Made by a program: the position numbers and the translations under genes. 64,000 nucleotides of DNA from Tyzzerella sp. (GTDB lineage Bacteria; Bacillota; Clostridia; Lachnospirales; Lachnospiraceae), in NCBI GenBank assembly GCA_017465565.1, contig JAFTWA010000022.1:55827-119826 (forward strand), written 5' to 3'. The notes beneath the pieces were generated by a model. That model ran no database searches, had not been told where the DNA came from, and saw only the letters and a list, made by a program, of their open reading frames with translations. Shown in pieces: positions 19,101 to 27,741 of the stretch (positions are counted from its first letter, which is position 1; the number at the start of each line of letters is the position of its first letter).

Positions 19101-19282
19101 TTAGGATACATGAGTGCCGAGGCGGAAAAGAAACTGTAGGGTTAAGTTCTGAGTTCCCGATAAAACGGATTGTACCATGTAATTTACTGGAACACGATAT
19201 GGGCGAAGCGATGTTTGGCTCGTGCACGGAGTTTGTAGTAAAGCCTTTTGAAATTAAGACATTTAAGTTGTATTTTGAATAA
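16166..19282 (+). CDS. Alpha-mannosidase, GH38
   Basis: 1038 residues, the size of the cytosolic class of GH38 alpha-mannosidases. It removes alpha-linked mannose from oligosaccharides. An N-terminal domain of about 230 residues precedes the catalytic barrel. Visible there are the metal-binding GHTHIDVAWLW, the nucleophile-containing GGMWVEADCNLSSGE, WLPDVFGYSWALPQIL, and the His in HQFHDIIPGSSIHEVYED. C-terminal beta domains complete it. No signal peptide, so it acts on imported sugar. It starts 15 nt after the permease gene, with AGAAGGGAAA as ribosome binding site. The family is clear; the linkage is not. Its presence points to a mannose-containing glycan or a related alpha-linked sugar. 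Confidence 0.95.
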   Translation: MFFIENKLRKRTAELAERRYFEHKCIAPFTSMEGTMSVDESNITLPERIEGGTFDMNDMFIGRDCYLWLEKKIVFPEAKEGCEVVGLFNFGETGPGGNSGFESLLYLDRHPYQGVDTNHREVVFSGMAGKQATISFMLWTGLEGDSGKRTFYHQCKQADIAYLHKKTDELYYFARAIMETLEYINQNDEQYANLVTALDRAFIVIDWDGEDFYKTVEDAHSILMAELERLEKHTDVTVNVVGHTHIDVAWLWRLKHTREKAQRSFSTVLRLMEQYDEYIFLQTQPQLYKYIKEDCPELYARIKERIAEGRWEADGGMWVEADCNLSSGEALVRQFLHGTRFMEQEFGKKCEYLWLPDVFGYSWALPQILKQCELDTFMTTKISWNQFNTIPNDLFKWRGIDGTEILTYFIETPEVGFQFDERFSTYNGYVEPRTVVGSWTKFKNKDLSRDTLISYGFGDGGGGVNRDMLEYRRAMDKLPGLPNVKQTRAGDFFQKMHSNVDNTDRYVHTWDGELYLEYHRGTYTTQGYNKKMNRYLENKLAQIEWLSSMAYILGGEYAAKQLHDAWEGVLLHQFHDIIPGSSIHEVYEDSHVNYAKAEAQADEAKDIALRTLISEEEHTYTVYSTNSFGGKELVLIPETEEGIFIDEAGNVLEAQKCEQGYEVLVDVKPFAVVTVTFEQGDAKEPVKDDVKTIPFRMEGSTLETPWYTIVWNEGGQLTQIFDKEAKRNVLKEGQEGNVLEIFEDKPMDFEAWDIDIFYIEKMQKVHVTEMPELVENGLLKAVVRFVYKYHLSDITQDMIVYKDSKRIDFKTHVDWHESHKLLKVAFYTDIRSTKATYDIQFGHVERPTHWNNSWDWARFEVCGHKWADLSETGYGVSLLNDCKYGHSIKDNAMKLSLLKSSKYPDKEADMGEHDFTYALYPHIGAVTEGGTIEEANRLNLPAQVAAGAFTDQRTIVKVSSSGVQIDAVKKAEDEDCLIVRIHECRGGKETVGLSSEFPIKRIVPCNLLEHDMGEAMFGSCTEFVVKPFEIKTFKLYFE

Positions 19283-19303
19283 GTTATTCGATAGGAGAGA
19301 AGC

Positions 19304-20158
19304 ATGGAATATAAACTAAAAACAAACGAGATTAATATTCGAGACCCTTTTGTAGTTCCATATGAAGGGAAATATTATATGTATGGCTCCCGCTCATGGC
19401 TGGGATTGCAGCAGGGATTTGACGTATATGTCAGTGAGGATTTGGAGAATTGGAGTGGACCAGTCTCGGTTTTCGACTATTTTGAAGGATTTTGGGGTGA
19501 AAAAGATTTCTGGGCGCCTGAGGTTCATTTCTACAAGGGCAAATTTTATTTATTTGCCTCCTTCAAAGGAAACGATACTTGTCGAGGAACTGCCATTTTT
19601 GTAGGAGACAGTCCTAAGGGTCCATTTAAGGAGCACAGTAAGGGTGCTGTCACACCGACGGACTGGGAATGTTTGGATGGAACACTTTATGTGTCACCGG
19701 AAGGAAAGCCTTACATGGTATTTTGTCATGAGTGGTTACAGGCAAAGGACGGAACGGTCTGTGCAGTGGAATTATCCGATGATTTAAGCTGTGCAGTTTC
19801 TGAACCGTTTCTGATGTGGCATGCAAGTGATGCACCGTGGGTGGCTCAATGCAGGTACGAGGGCGAATATGTAACTGACGGTCCTTATATGGTAACTTTA
19901 GATGATGAGTTGATTGCTATATGGTCCAGCTACAACGAAAGAGGATATGCCGTGTCAATTGCACGTTCAGACGATGGTACAATTTACGGAAGATGGACAC
20001 CGGATGAAAAGGAACTATATGATGAAAATGGTGGACATGGGATGATTTTTGAAACCTTTGAAGGAACATGGAAGTTTGTTTGTCATGTGCCAAATTCGAG
20101 CCCGGATGAAAGACCATTTTTTAGGGATATCACAAAAAAAGAACTGGAAAGAAAATAA
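19304..20158 (+). CDS. Glycoside hydrolase family 43-type enzyme
   Basis: 284 residues forming a five-bladed beta-propeller, the catalytic domain alone. The conserved Asp base lies in INIRDPFVV (residue 14), and the typical KDFWAPEVHFYKGKFYLF segment is near residue 70. DGTLYVSPEGKPYMVFCHEW near residue 125 should hold further active-site acids. GH43 enzymes remove arabinose, xylose or galactose residues from plant glycans; which sugar is not readable here. No signal peptide. GGAGAGAAGC precedes the ATG; the gap to the GH38 gene is 21 nt. Confidence 0.88.
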   Translation: MEYKLKTNEINIRDPFVVPYEGKYYMYGSRSWLGLQQGFDVYVSEDLENWSGPVSVFDYFEGFWGEKDFWAPEVHFYKGKFYLFASFKGNDTCRGTAIFVGDSPKGPFKEHSKGAVTPTDWECLDGTLYVSPEGKPYMVFCHEWLQAKDGTVCAVELSDDLSCAVSEPFLMWHASDAPWVAQCRYEGEYVTDGPYMVTLDDELIAIWSSYNERGYAVSIARSDDGTIYGRWTPDEKELYDENGGHGMIFETFEGTWKFVCHVPNSSPDERPFFRDITKKELERK

Positions 20159-20176
20159 ACTATAGGAATATTTGTT

Positions 20177-20863
20177 ATGGAGTTAAAAGTCGATTATACG
20201 AAATGTAATACTGTAGAATCAAATAATCAAATACAGAAAAATCAGTGTGTAAGCAAAATTACAAAAAATGAAAATGGTCTAAGAGTGATTTTTATAGGAA
20301 ACTCCATTACCCGTCACGCACCGAAACCAGAAATAGGATGGTTAGGAGATTGGGGAATGGCTGCTTCGCAAGAGAAATATGACTATGTTCATCGTGTGGT
20401 GGCGGAACTTGAAAAGCGATATGGAGCAATTAATTATTGCATTGTTAATGTTGCAGAATGGGAAAGTGATTATCCAAAGGGATTGGACTTATTGCAACAA
20501 CATTACAAAGAAGCGAGGGAGTTCTGTGCAGATATTGTAATTATTCGCATCGGAGAAAATATGAAAAATGATATGCTTGCGGAGGTGGACTGCAAGCCGT
20601 TTTTCGAGGATATGATTCGTTTTTTTACTCCAAATCAAAAAGCAAAAGTAGTTGTTACGGATAGCTTTTGGCAAAGAAAAGAGTTGGATTGTACAATTGC
20701 AGAAATTGCACAAGAGAATGGATATACATTTTGCAGGCTTCATGATTTGCAGGAAAACGAGAAGACCATGGCACTGGGGCAATTTGAACACAAGGGAGTG
20801 GCAATTCATCCAAGTGACTATGGAATGGAGTGTATTGCAAAGAGGATTTTGGATGTAATTTAA
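20177..20863 (+). CDS. SGNH/GDSL-type hydrolase, possible carbohydrate esterase
   Basis: 228 residues. After a variable 30-residue N-terminus comes block I, IFIGNSITRHAP, with the nucleophile Ser at residue 43. Block III appears as RIGENMKND with the oxyanion Asn. Block V is HPSDYGM with His at 211. The usual Asp three residues before that His is replaced by Val; an Asp lies three residues after it instead, so the triad may be altered or a dyad. The operon setting suggests it removes acetyl or other ester groups from imported sugars. The ribosome binding site (TAGGAA) is weak and lies about 9 nt before the ATG. Confidence 0.78.
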   Translation: MELKVDYTKCNTVESNNQIQKNQCVSKITKNENGLRVIFIGNSITRHAPKPEIGWLGDWGMAASQEKYDYVHRVVAELEKRYGAINYCIVNVAEWESDYPKGLDLLQQHYKEAREFCADIVIIRIGENMKNDMLAEVDCKPFFEDMIRFFTPNQKAKVVVTDSFWQRKELDCTIAEIAQENGYTFCRLHDLQENEKTMALGQFEHKGVAIHPSDYGMECIAKRILDVI

Positions 20864-20882
20864 AGGATGGAGAGACTAGAAT

Positions 20883-23729
20883 ATGTTTCAACTTGAAAAA
20901 TATAAAGCAATTCCGTTTTGGTCATGGAATGACCGTTTAGAGCCAGAAATATTGAAAAAACAAATCCATTGGATGAAGGAAAACGGAATGGGTGGTTTTT
21001 TCATGCACGCCCGTTCCGGATTGGAAACAGAATATATGTCCAAAGAGTGGATGGAATGTATTGAAGCCTGTGCAGATGAGGCAAAAGAGTTGGGCATGAA
21101 GGCGTGGGTGTATGACGAGAATGGATGGCCTAGCGGTTTTGCCGGTGGCAAGCTTTTGAAGGATGAAACGAATCGCGACCAATATATTACGTATAAGATT
21201 GGAGCATTTGATGAGAATGCGACGGTCAGTTATCTGCTGGCAGGAGAGGTGCTGCAACGCATGACCATTGCTGATATAGAAGGAGAGTATTTGAATCTCT
21301 ATATTCACGTGGCTGCGTCGACAGCAGATATATTGAATCCAGAGGTTGTAGAGAAATTTATTAATTTGACGCATATGGCTTATCGAGAGTATTTTGGCGA
21401 GAAGTTTTCAGAAAAAATAGAAGGTTTTTTTACAGATGAACCGCAATACTATCGTTGGGCGACACCATATACCGTAATGATACAACAGTATTTTAAAGAG
21501 GAATTTGAAGAGGACATTTTAGATTCCTTGGGCTTACTTTTTGTAGAAAAAGAGGGGTATCGAAAGTTCCGTTACCGTTATTGGAAGGGAATGCAGACGT
21601 TGATGCTTCGTAATTTCGCAGAAAAGATATATACATGGTGTGAAAAAAATAATACAAAATTGACAGGGCATTTCGTGCAAGAAGATTCGTTAGGACTTCA
21701 AAATATGTGCTGTGGTGGTGTAATGCCTTTTTATGAGTTTGAGCATATTCCCGGCATTGACTGGTTGGGAAATGAAAGTTATCAGATAGGAGAATTGTCA
21801 CCAAAACAAGTGTCAAGTGCGGCTGCACAACTTGGAAAAAAACAGGTTATTACGGAAACGTTCGGATGTTGTGGATGGGATGTTACTCCAACAGACTTAA
21901 AACGAATAGCTGGATTCCAGTATGCAAATGGTGTGAATATGATATGTCATCATCTGATACCATATACAGAACGAGGCAGTCGCAAGTATGACCATCCAGC
22001 TCATTATTCTGTGGTAAACCCGTGGGTAAAGGAAGGATTTTGTGACTTCAATAACTATTTTGCAAGACTTGGATATTTGCTTGGAGAAGGAACGGCACAT
22101 GTAAATGTTGCAATGTTACACCCAATTCGAAGTACTTACTTTGATTACAAGCGCGAATTAGAAGAAAGTGGATTTGGGGTCGCCAAGCAGGATGAACTGT
22201 TAAGAAAGGCTTGCAGAGAGCTGTCGTCACGGAATATCGAGTATCATTTTCTGGATGAAACATTACTTGCGAAGTATGGATTTGTCGAAGATGACAAAAT
22301 TGGATGTGGTGAATGTAAATATGAATATTTGGTTCTTCCAAACATTCTTACGATGGATAAGACAACAGAAGAACTTTTACATAAGTTTGTGCTAAATGGT
22401 GGTAAGGTGTTGATAATGGGAGACAAGCCATCTTACTGTGAAGCGGAAAAATATAGTTATGGTTATCTAGAAAGCACGTGTACTTTGGCGGAAATAGTCA
22501 AGGCTCAACCATATTGTACGTCTAATAAAGAGACTTTAATTTTTTCTACATATCGTACGTTGAATGGCGAACAGTTTCTTTATGTAATTAATGTTTCTGA
22601 TAAGGATACTTATGAGCAAACTTACAATTTCGGCAACGAAGTTAAGTCTTTTAAAAGAGAGGATCTACTTTCTGGAGAAAGACAATCTGTACCGTTGTCA
22701 ATTACTTTAAAACCGGGAGAGGATGCCATTTTATATTTGTCAAATGAACAAGTGAAGTCGGCAGCAGAACCAAAAGTGGTTGAACTTTGTTTTGAAAATG
22801 CAAAAATAGATAGAAAAGATAATGTATTGTTAGTAGACCAGATTTCTTATTCTGAAGATGGTATGAATTTTTCAAAGCCATGGCCGTGTGCTGCATTGTT
22901 TGAAAAATTGTTAAAAGAGCAGTATCGGGGAAGAATTTTCTTCAGATATGAATTTGATGTGGAGATAATACCTAATCAGATTGCTCTGCGCACGGAAACT
23001 AGTGGCAGGGATATTAGGGCGTGGGTAAATGGAACGCTTCTAAGGAAACAAATTGCGACTGATGAGTTTTATGTTCAATTATATGATATTTCTGATATGG
23101 TGCACAGCGGAAGAAATGAGTATGTGGTAGAAACTGATTGGTATGAAAACGACTTTGTTTATTATGCATTATATGGAGAAAATGTTACGGAATCTCTCCG
23201 TAATTGCGTAAAATATGATTCGGAATTGCAACCAATTTATATAGAAGGTGAATTTGGTGTATATCCGCAGGAAGATTATCAGAAGAGCACGAAGCAAGGT
23301 TATGTTATGGGTGAAAATTTCTATATTGGAGAGAAAACGAATTTTGTAACTGATTTTGTTATTGATGGTTATCCGTTTGTAGCAGGGGAAGTAACTTTGA
23401 GCCAGAAAATAATTTTAGATGATAATAATGTGATACTTCAGGTACCGGGAGAGTATCAGATGGCAGAAGTAACCGTGAATGGCGATTACGCTGGAAAACT
23501 TCTATATGAAAAGGAAGTAGATATTTCACACGTTGCTATTCAAGGAGATAATTATGTTGAAGTACGCTTTTTGATAAGCAATCGCAATTTGATGGGACCG
23601 CATCATTGCGATGACGGAAAAAATGACGGCATTTCACCGTGGAAATTTGAGTTACACAATTCATGGACAGAGGATAAGAGTCCGTATTACCGAAATGCTT
23701 ATGAGTTGAAGAAATTCTATAGAGAGTAA
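20883..23729 (+). CDS. GH106-like glycoside hydrolase (alpha-L-rhamnosidase superfamily)
   Basis: 948 residues without signal peptide. The N-terminus has the mark of the GH106/PF17132 group: PFWSWNDRLEPEILKKQI, then GMGGFFMHARSGLETEYMS and AWVYDENGWPSGFAGG near residues 78-95. This is followed by FTDEPQYY near residue 180 and TGHFVQEDSLG near residue 260, both with acids suited to catalysis. The C-terminal third looks like beta-sandwich, sugar-binding-type domains. Known GH106 members remove alpha-L-rhamnose from pectin side chains, but the group is broad and the activity here is only a suggestion. GGATGGAGAGACTAGAAT lies before the ATG. Confidence 0.8.
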   Translation: MFQLEKYKAIPFWSWNDRLEPEILKKQIHWMKENGMGGFFMHARSGLETEYMSKEWMECIEACADEAKELGMKAWVYDENGWPSGFAGGKLLKDETNRDQYITYKIGAFDENATVSYLLAGEVLQRMTIADIEGEYLNLYIHVAASTADILNPEVVEKFINLTHMAYREYFGEKFSEKIEGFFTDEPQYYRWATPYTVMIQQYFKEEFEEDILDSLGLLFVEKEGYRKFRYRYWKGMQTLMLRNFAEKIYTWCEKNNTKLTGHFVQEDSLGLQNMCCGGVMPFYEFEHIPGIDWLGNESYQIGELSPKQVSSAAAQLGKKQVITETFGCCGWDVTPTDLKRIAGFQYANGVNMICHHLIPYTERGSRKYDHPAHYSVVNPWVKEGFCDFNNYFARLGYLLGEGTAHVNVAMLHPIRSTYFDYKRELEESGFGVAKQDELLRKACRELSSRNIEYHFLDETLLAKYGFVEDDKIGCGECKYEYLVLPNILTMDKTTEELLHKFVLNGGKVLIMGDKPSYCEAEKYSYGYLESTCTLAEIVKAQPYCTSNKETLIFSTYRTLNGEQFLYVINVSDKDTYEQTYNFGNEVKSFKREDLLSGERQSVPLSITLKPGEDAILYLSNEQVKSAAEPKVVELCFENAKIDRKDNVLLVDQISYSEDGMNFSKPWPCAALFEKLLKEQYRGRIFFRYEFDVEIIPNQIALRTETSGRDIRAWVNGTLLRKQIATDEFYVQLYDISDMVHSGRNEYVVETDWYENDFVYYALYGENVTESLRNCVKYDSELQPIYIEGEFGVYPQEDYQKSTKQGYVMGENFYIGEKTNFVTDFVIDGYPFVAGEVTLSQKIILDDNNVILQVPGEYQMAEVTVNGDYAGKLLYEKEVDISHVAIQGDNYVEVRFLISNRNLMGPHHCDDGKNDGISPWKFELHNSWTEDKSPYYRNAYELKKFYRE

Positions 23730-23746
23730 AGTGAGGGACAAGAAAC

Positions 23747-26700
23747 ATGAATGCAGAATGTAATAAAAAAATAATAGACCCGCAATTTTTACATGAAGGA
23801 ACGTTGCCACCGCGTGCGACAATCGTTCCAGCCTTACATGAGAATGTATATTTTAAGAATAAGGAAGAGTCAGAATTGATTCAATTACTGAATGGTGATT
23901 TTCAGTTTAACTATCAGCAAAGTGACTGTATATCGGAATTTTATCTTGAAGATTATGATGATGGCAAGTGGGATGTTTTGAAAGTGCCATCTATGTGGCA
24001 ATACCACGGTTATGGAAAACCATGTTATCCAAACATAGAGTATCCGATTCCATTTCAGCCGCCGTATGTGTGCTGTGAGAATCCAGTGGGATATTACCGA
24101 AAAAAATTTATAGTAAAAAAGACGGAAAGAACCATTTTATATTTTGGTGGCGTTGATAATGCATATTTCGTATATCTAAATGGAGAGTATGTAGGGGCTT
24201 CAAAGGGAAGCAGACTTCCAGCAGAATTTGACGTTTCGCATTTCATAAGAGAGGGAGAAAATTTGCTATGTGTGAAGGTGTTTACATACAGTGATGCAAC
24301 TTATCTGGAAAATCAGGATATGCTGCTGGCAAGTGGAATCTTCCGAGATGTCATGCTTTATCATTTGGGTGAAGTTTGTGTGTGGGACTATTATGTCAGA
24401 ACCGAGAAAAATAGGATTCTTGTAGATGTTTCGCTTCAAGGAGATGTTTCTGACAAATACACGTTGATAGCAGAAGTAGAAGGAGATGTGCAGGAAAAAT
24501 CAGCGGATAGCAAGGTTGCATTTGCATTTGAAATAGAGAATCCAAGATTATGGAATGCAGAGATGCCAGAACTTTATAATGTAAAAATTGAATTAAAGTG
24601 TACAGATAAGACGTTAGAAATGCACTCAAAAAAGGTCGGTTTCATGGAATGTAAAATAGAGGGAAATCAATTTTTGATAAATGGAATGCCTATTACATTA
24701 AAAGGAATTAATCGACATGAGTATGACCCGAAAAACGGGCGGGTGATAACGGTCTCTCAGATTGAAAAAGAACTGAGACTCATAAAAGAGCACAATATGA
24801 ACGCCATCCGCTGTGCTCATTATCCAAACCATCCGGCTTTTTATGAGATTGCATCTGAACTTGGAATCTATGTTATGGATGAAGGGGATATTGAAACCCA
24901 TGGAAGTTACGTTTCAGGAGACCAGGGTTATCTTTCAAAGAAGGAAGACTGGCTTTCGGCATACCTTGACAGAACCGAGAGGATGGTTGAAAGAGATAAG
25001 AATGAAACATGTATTATCATCTGGAGTGTGGGAAATGAATATGGCACAGGAGAGAATGTGGACAAATGTGCGGGATTTCTAAAAAATACTTATGGGAAAA
25101 AACCAGTATGGTTTTCCACGGATGATGTAAAAAATCCTGGTTTTAGGGATTTTCGTGCAGATGGTTATTTTACAATGGAAACATTGATGAGTTATCCTGA
25201 AGATGGAAAACCGCTCCTTCTTTTGGAATATGGACATGCAATGGGAAATAGTCCGGGACTTATGGAAGATACATGGGATTATGTTTATACGCACAGACAT
25301 GTTTTGGGAGGTTATGTATGGGAATTTAAGAACCATGGTTTTTATTGTGAGGATGAAGGTGGCAGAGCATTTTATCAGTATGGCGGAGATTTTGGAGATG
25401 CAAATCACTGGTCTAATTTTTCAATGGATGGATACTGCTTGTCAGATGGAACTCCGAAGCCGTCCTTGCGCGACTGTAAAAACGTTCTTGCACCTACCTA
25501 TGTAACGTATGGTGGAAAGGAAATCTGGCTCACGAATACAAATGATTTCAGAAGTCTTGGTTATGTTACGCTTAAGTGGGAAGTGTGCGAGGATTATCAT
25601 GTCCTTCGTGAAGGTGAATGTGACCTTCCGGATGTGAAGCCATATGAACGCATAACTCTTGATATCGATACAAACATTCCAGAGCGCAAAGCGGGCGCTG
25701 CGTATATGGTAAATCTTAGGTTTTATGATGAGTATGGCGTAGAAATAGCATTTAAACAGGTTGTTCTTGAGAACGCATTGCCGAAGGAAGTGTATAAAAA
25801 AGAACACTTGAAAGCGGAAGTAAAAGTGAATGATTCACAGATTACCGTTCTGGGAGAAGATTTCTCAGTGGAATTCAAAAATGGCGTTCTGTGCAAATAT
25901 GTATATAAAGAGCAAACTATTATTGATTCGCCGATGAAATTTAACATTTACCGGGCACCAATAGATAATGATGGAGTAGTAAACTGGAGCCCTCGCTGGA
26001 TTACAAAGTGGGATGAATGTTTGTTAAAACATTTTAATTTCTTTGCTATAGATGTAGATGTAAAGCAAAGCGATGAAAGTATTATTTTGACGGCAAAAGG
26101 CATCTGGGCACCTACTGGAAAAGGTGTCGGTTTCCATACCGACGTTACATATACGATTCTGAAAGACGGGCTTGTGCTGGTAGATATTACTGGAAGACCG
26201 TATGGTGATTTTTGCGAGGTACTTCCAAGAATCGGTGTTTGCTTTGAAATGAACAATAGATTCAAAAACGTGGAATGGTATGGCAGAGGAATCGAGGAAA
26301 ATTATAGTGATAGAAAGGCACACTGTAATTTGGGATATTATAAACTGCCTGTAGAAGAAATGAACTTTTTATACGATGTGCCTCAGGAATGCGGCACCAG
26401 AATTGACACATCCTTTGTGAAAGTGACGGATGGAAGCAGTGGAGTGTCGGTTGTGGGTTCGGATAAGATTTCCTTTTCTTATCATGATTTCACGATGGAT
26501 GCTCTTATAAATGCCAGACATCGAAACGAATTAGAAAAATCGGACAAGAATTATCTATACATTGATTACATTATGCGTGGCTTGGGTAGTCATTCCTGCG
26601 GACCAAATCCAGAGGAGTGTTATGAACTGCGGGCCCATGATTTTAGATTTGTATTTGCACTTACATCGGAAATGGAGTCAGAAAGACTTCTTGAATTATC

Positions 26701-26806
26701 TAGAAAGGATTTCGGTGCAAAGACAGAAAGATTGTCTGGAACTTATGTCAAAGAGAAGAAAGAACAGGAAGTTAGTATTATCGAATGCAATATTAATCGC
26801 GATTAG
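23747..26806 (+). CDS. Beta-galactosidase, GH2 (LacZ-type, long form)
   Basis: 1019 residues, the length of E. coli LacZ. Domain order is typical: sugar-binding domain (CENPVGYYRKKF near 120), an Ig-like domain, the catalytic barrel, and a C-terminal small-chain domain (residues about 730-1000). The barrel shows GINRHEYDPKNGRVIT, MNAIRCAHYPNHPAFYE, the acid/base Glu in IIWSVGNEYG and the nucleophile Glu in LLLEYGHAMGNSPG. No signal peptide. It should hydrolyse terminal beta-galactose from imported oligosaccharides. GAGGGACAAGAAAC precedes the ATG. A second, shorter GH2 gene lies at 43823-46063 outside the locus. Confidence 0.94.
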   Translation: MNAECNKKIIDPQFLHEGTLPPRATIVPALHENVYFKNKEESELIQLLNGDFQFNYQQSDCISEFYLEDYDDGKWDVLKVPSMWQYHGYGKPCYPNIEYPIPFQPPYVCCENPVGYYRKKFIVKKTERTILYFGGVDNAYFVYLNGEYVGASKGSRLPAEFDVSHFIREGENLLCVKVFTYSDATYLENQDMLLASGIFRDVMLYHLGEVCVWDYYVRTEKNRILVDVSLQGDVSDKYTLIAEVEGDVQEKSADSKVAFAFEIENPRLWNAEMPELYNVKIELKCTDKTLEMHSKKVGFMECKIEGNQFLINGMPITLKGINRHEYDPKNGRVITVSQIEKELRLIKEHNMNAIRCAHYPNHPAFYEIASELGIYVMDEGDIETHGSYVSGDQGYLSKKEDWLSAYLDRTERMVERDKNETCIIIWSVGNEYGTGENVDKCAGFLKNTYGKKPVWFSTDDVKNPGFRDFRADGYFTMETLMSYPEDGKPLLLLEYGHAMGNSPGLMEDTWDYVYTHRHVLGGYVWEFKNHGFYCEDEGGRAFYQYGGDFGDANHWSNFSMDGYCLSDGTPKPSLRDCKNVLAPTYVTYGGKEIWLTNTNDFRSLGYVTLKWEVCEDYHVLREGECDLPDVKPYERITLDIDTNIPERKAGAAYMVNLRFYDEYGVEIAFKQVVLENALPKEVYKKEHLKAEVKVNDSQITVLGEDFSVEFKNGVLCKYVYKEQTIIDSPMKFNIYRAPIDNDGVVNWSPRWITKWDECLLKHFNFFAIDVDVKQSDESIILTAKGIWAPTGKGVGFHTDVTYTILKDGLVLVDITGRPYGDFCEVLPRIGVCFEMNNRFKNVEWYGRGIEENYSDRKAHCNLGYYKLPVEEMNFLYDVPQECGTRIDTSFVKVTDGSSGVSVVGSDKISFSYHDFTMDALINARHRNELEKSDKNYLYIDYIMRGLGSHSCGPNPEECYELRAHDFRFVFALTSEMESERLLELSRKDFGAKTERLSGTYVKEKKEQEVSIIECNINRD

Positions 26807-26818
26807 AGGAGTGATGAA

Positions 26819-27685
26819 ATGACGATTTATTATGGAATGATTGTGATGGCTACCGTGCTGTTTTCATTGCAATTTGTATTTAACAGCGGTTATGAAAGGG
26901 AGTGCGGGAATGATTGGTCTGTATCAAGAAATTTTGCTCTTATTACAGGCATAATCAGTGCGATATTTGCACTTACACTCAATGAATTTAGATTTGAATT
27001 CTCGTGGTTCTCGGCAGGAATTGCAATTGTTTATGCAGTGGTTAATGTTTTATATTCCTATGCTTCTATCAAAGCGTTTTCTGTAGCAAATTTGTCGATG
27101 TATTCGATGTTTGCAATGCTGGGAGGTATGCTATTGCCGTATTTATATGACGTAATTACTCGTTTTGTTAAAACGGCAGAGGTTCCGTCAATTACAGGCA
27201 TTGTTTGCTGCGTGTTAATTACGGTTTCTTTGTTATTGACTGTGGAGAAAGGTACCGCAAGGAAAGGTGCAATCAAATACTATTTGCTTGTCTTTTGTTT
27301 AAATGGATTGGTAGGAGTGCTATCTACCATACATCAGTCTAATAATATGGCGGTGTCGAGCAATGCGTTTCTATTTTTGAATCGTATGGCGACCGTAATG
27401 ATCTGTTTGGGATTTATACTGATTGATAAAAACAAATCGCTGAAATTAACTTTGAAGGCAGTTGGGTATTCAGCCGGATATTCTATATTTTGCACAACAG
27501 GAAATCTACTTCTTCTTGTTGCATTGGCTGCAGGAGTACCAGCAGCGGTACAGTATCCAATTGTAACTGGTGGTGTGATTGTATTATCTGCTATTGTAGA
27601 TGTTATTCGCAAAGAAAAGGTTACACCAAAAACATGGATTGGTGTAGGGATTGCATTTATTGCATCTGTTGTTATTGCTTTATAA
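26819..27685 (+). CDS. DMT/EamA-superfamily membrane transporter
   Basis: 288 residues, nearly all hydrophobic, with about ten transmembrane helices as in the drug/metabolite transporter superfamily. A repeated half structure is visible (two five-helix units split near residue 145), and the last helix ends in VIAL at the C-terminus. Substrate cannot be read from sequence. The gene begins 12 nt after the GH2 gene with GAGGAGTGAA as ribosome binding site, so it belongs to the operon. It could move a monosaccharide or an unwanted product of digestion. Confidence 0.8.
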   Translation: MTIYYGMIVMATVLFSLQFVFNSGYERECGNDWSVSRNFALITGIISAIFALTLNEFRFEFSWFSAGIAIVYAVVNVLYSYASIKAFSVANLSMYSMFAMLGGMLLPYLYDVITRFVKTAEVPSITGIVCCVLITVSLLLTVEKGTARKGAIKYYLLVFCLNGLVGVLSTIHQSNNMAVSSNAFLFLNRMATVMICLGFILIDKNKSLKLTLKAVGYSAGYSIFCTTGNLLLLVALAAGVPAAVQYPIVTGGVIVLSAIVDVIRKEKVTPKTWIGVGIAFIASVVIAL

Positions 27686-27741
27686 AGGCACAAAATGAAC
27701 TGTCACAAATAAATATCTTAGAATTTTCGGAGGAAATAATT

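Noticed and set aside
27490-27741. N-terminal extension of the Gfo/Idh oxidoreductase
   Set aside because: Cys-rich out-of-frame shadow of the transporter gene; a strong ribosome binding site stands before the ATG at 27742.
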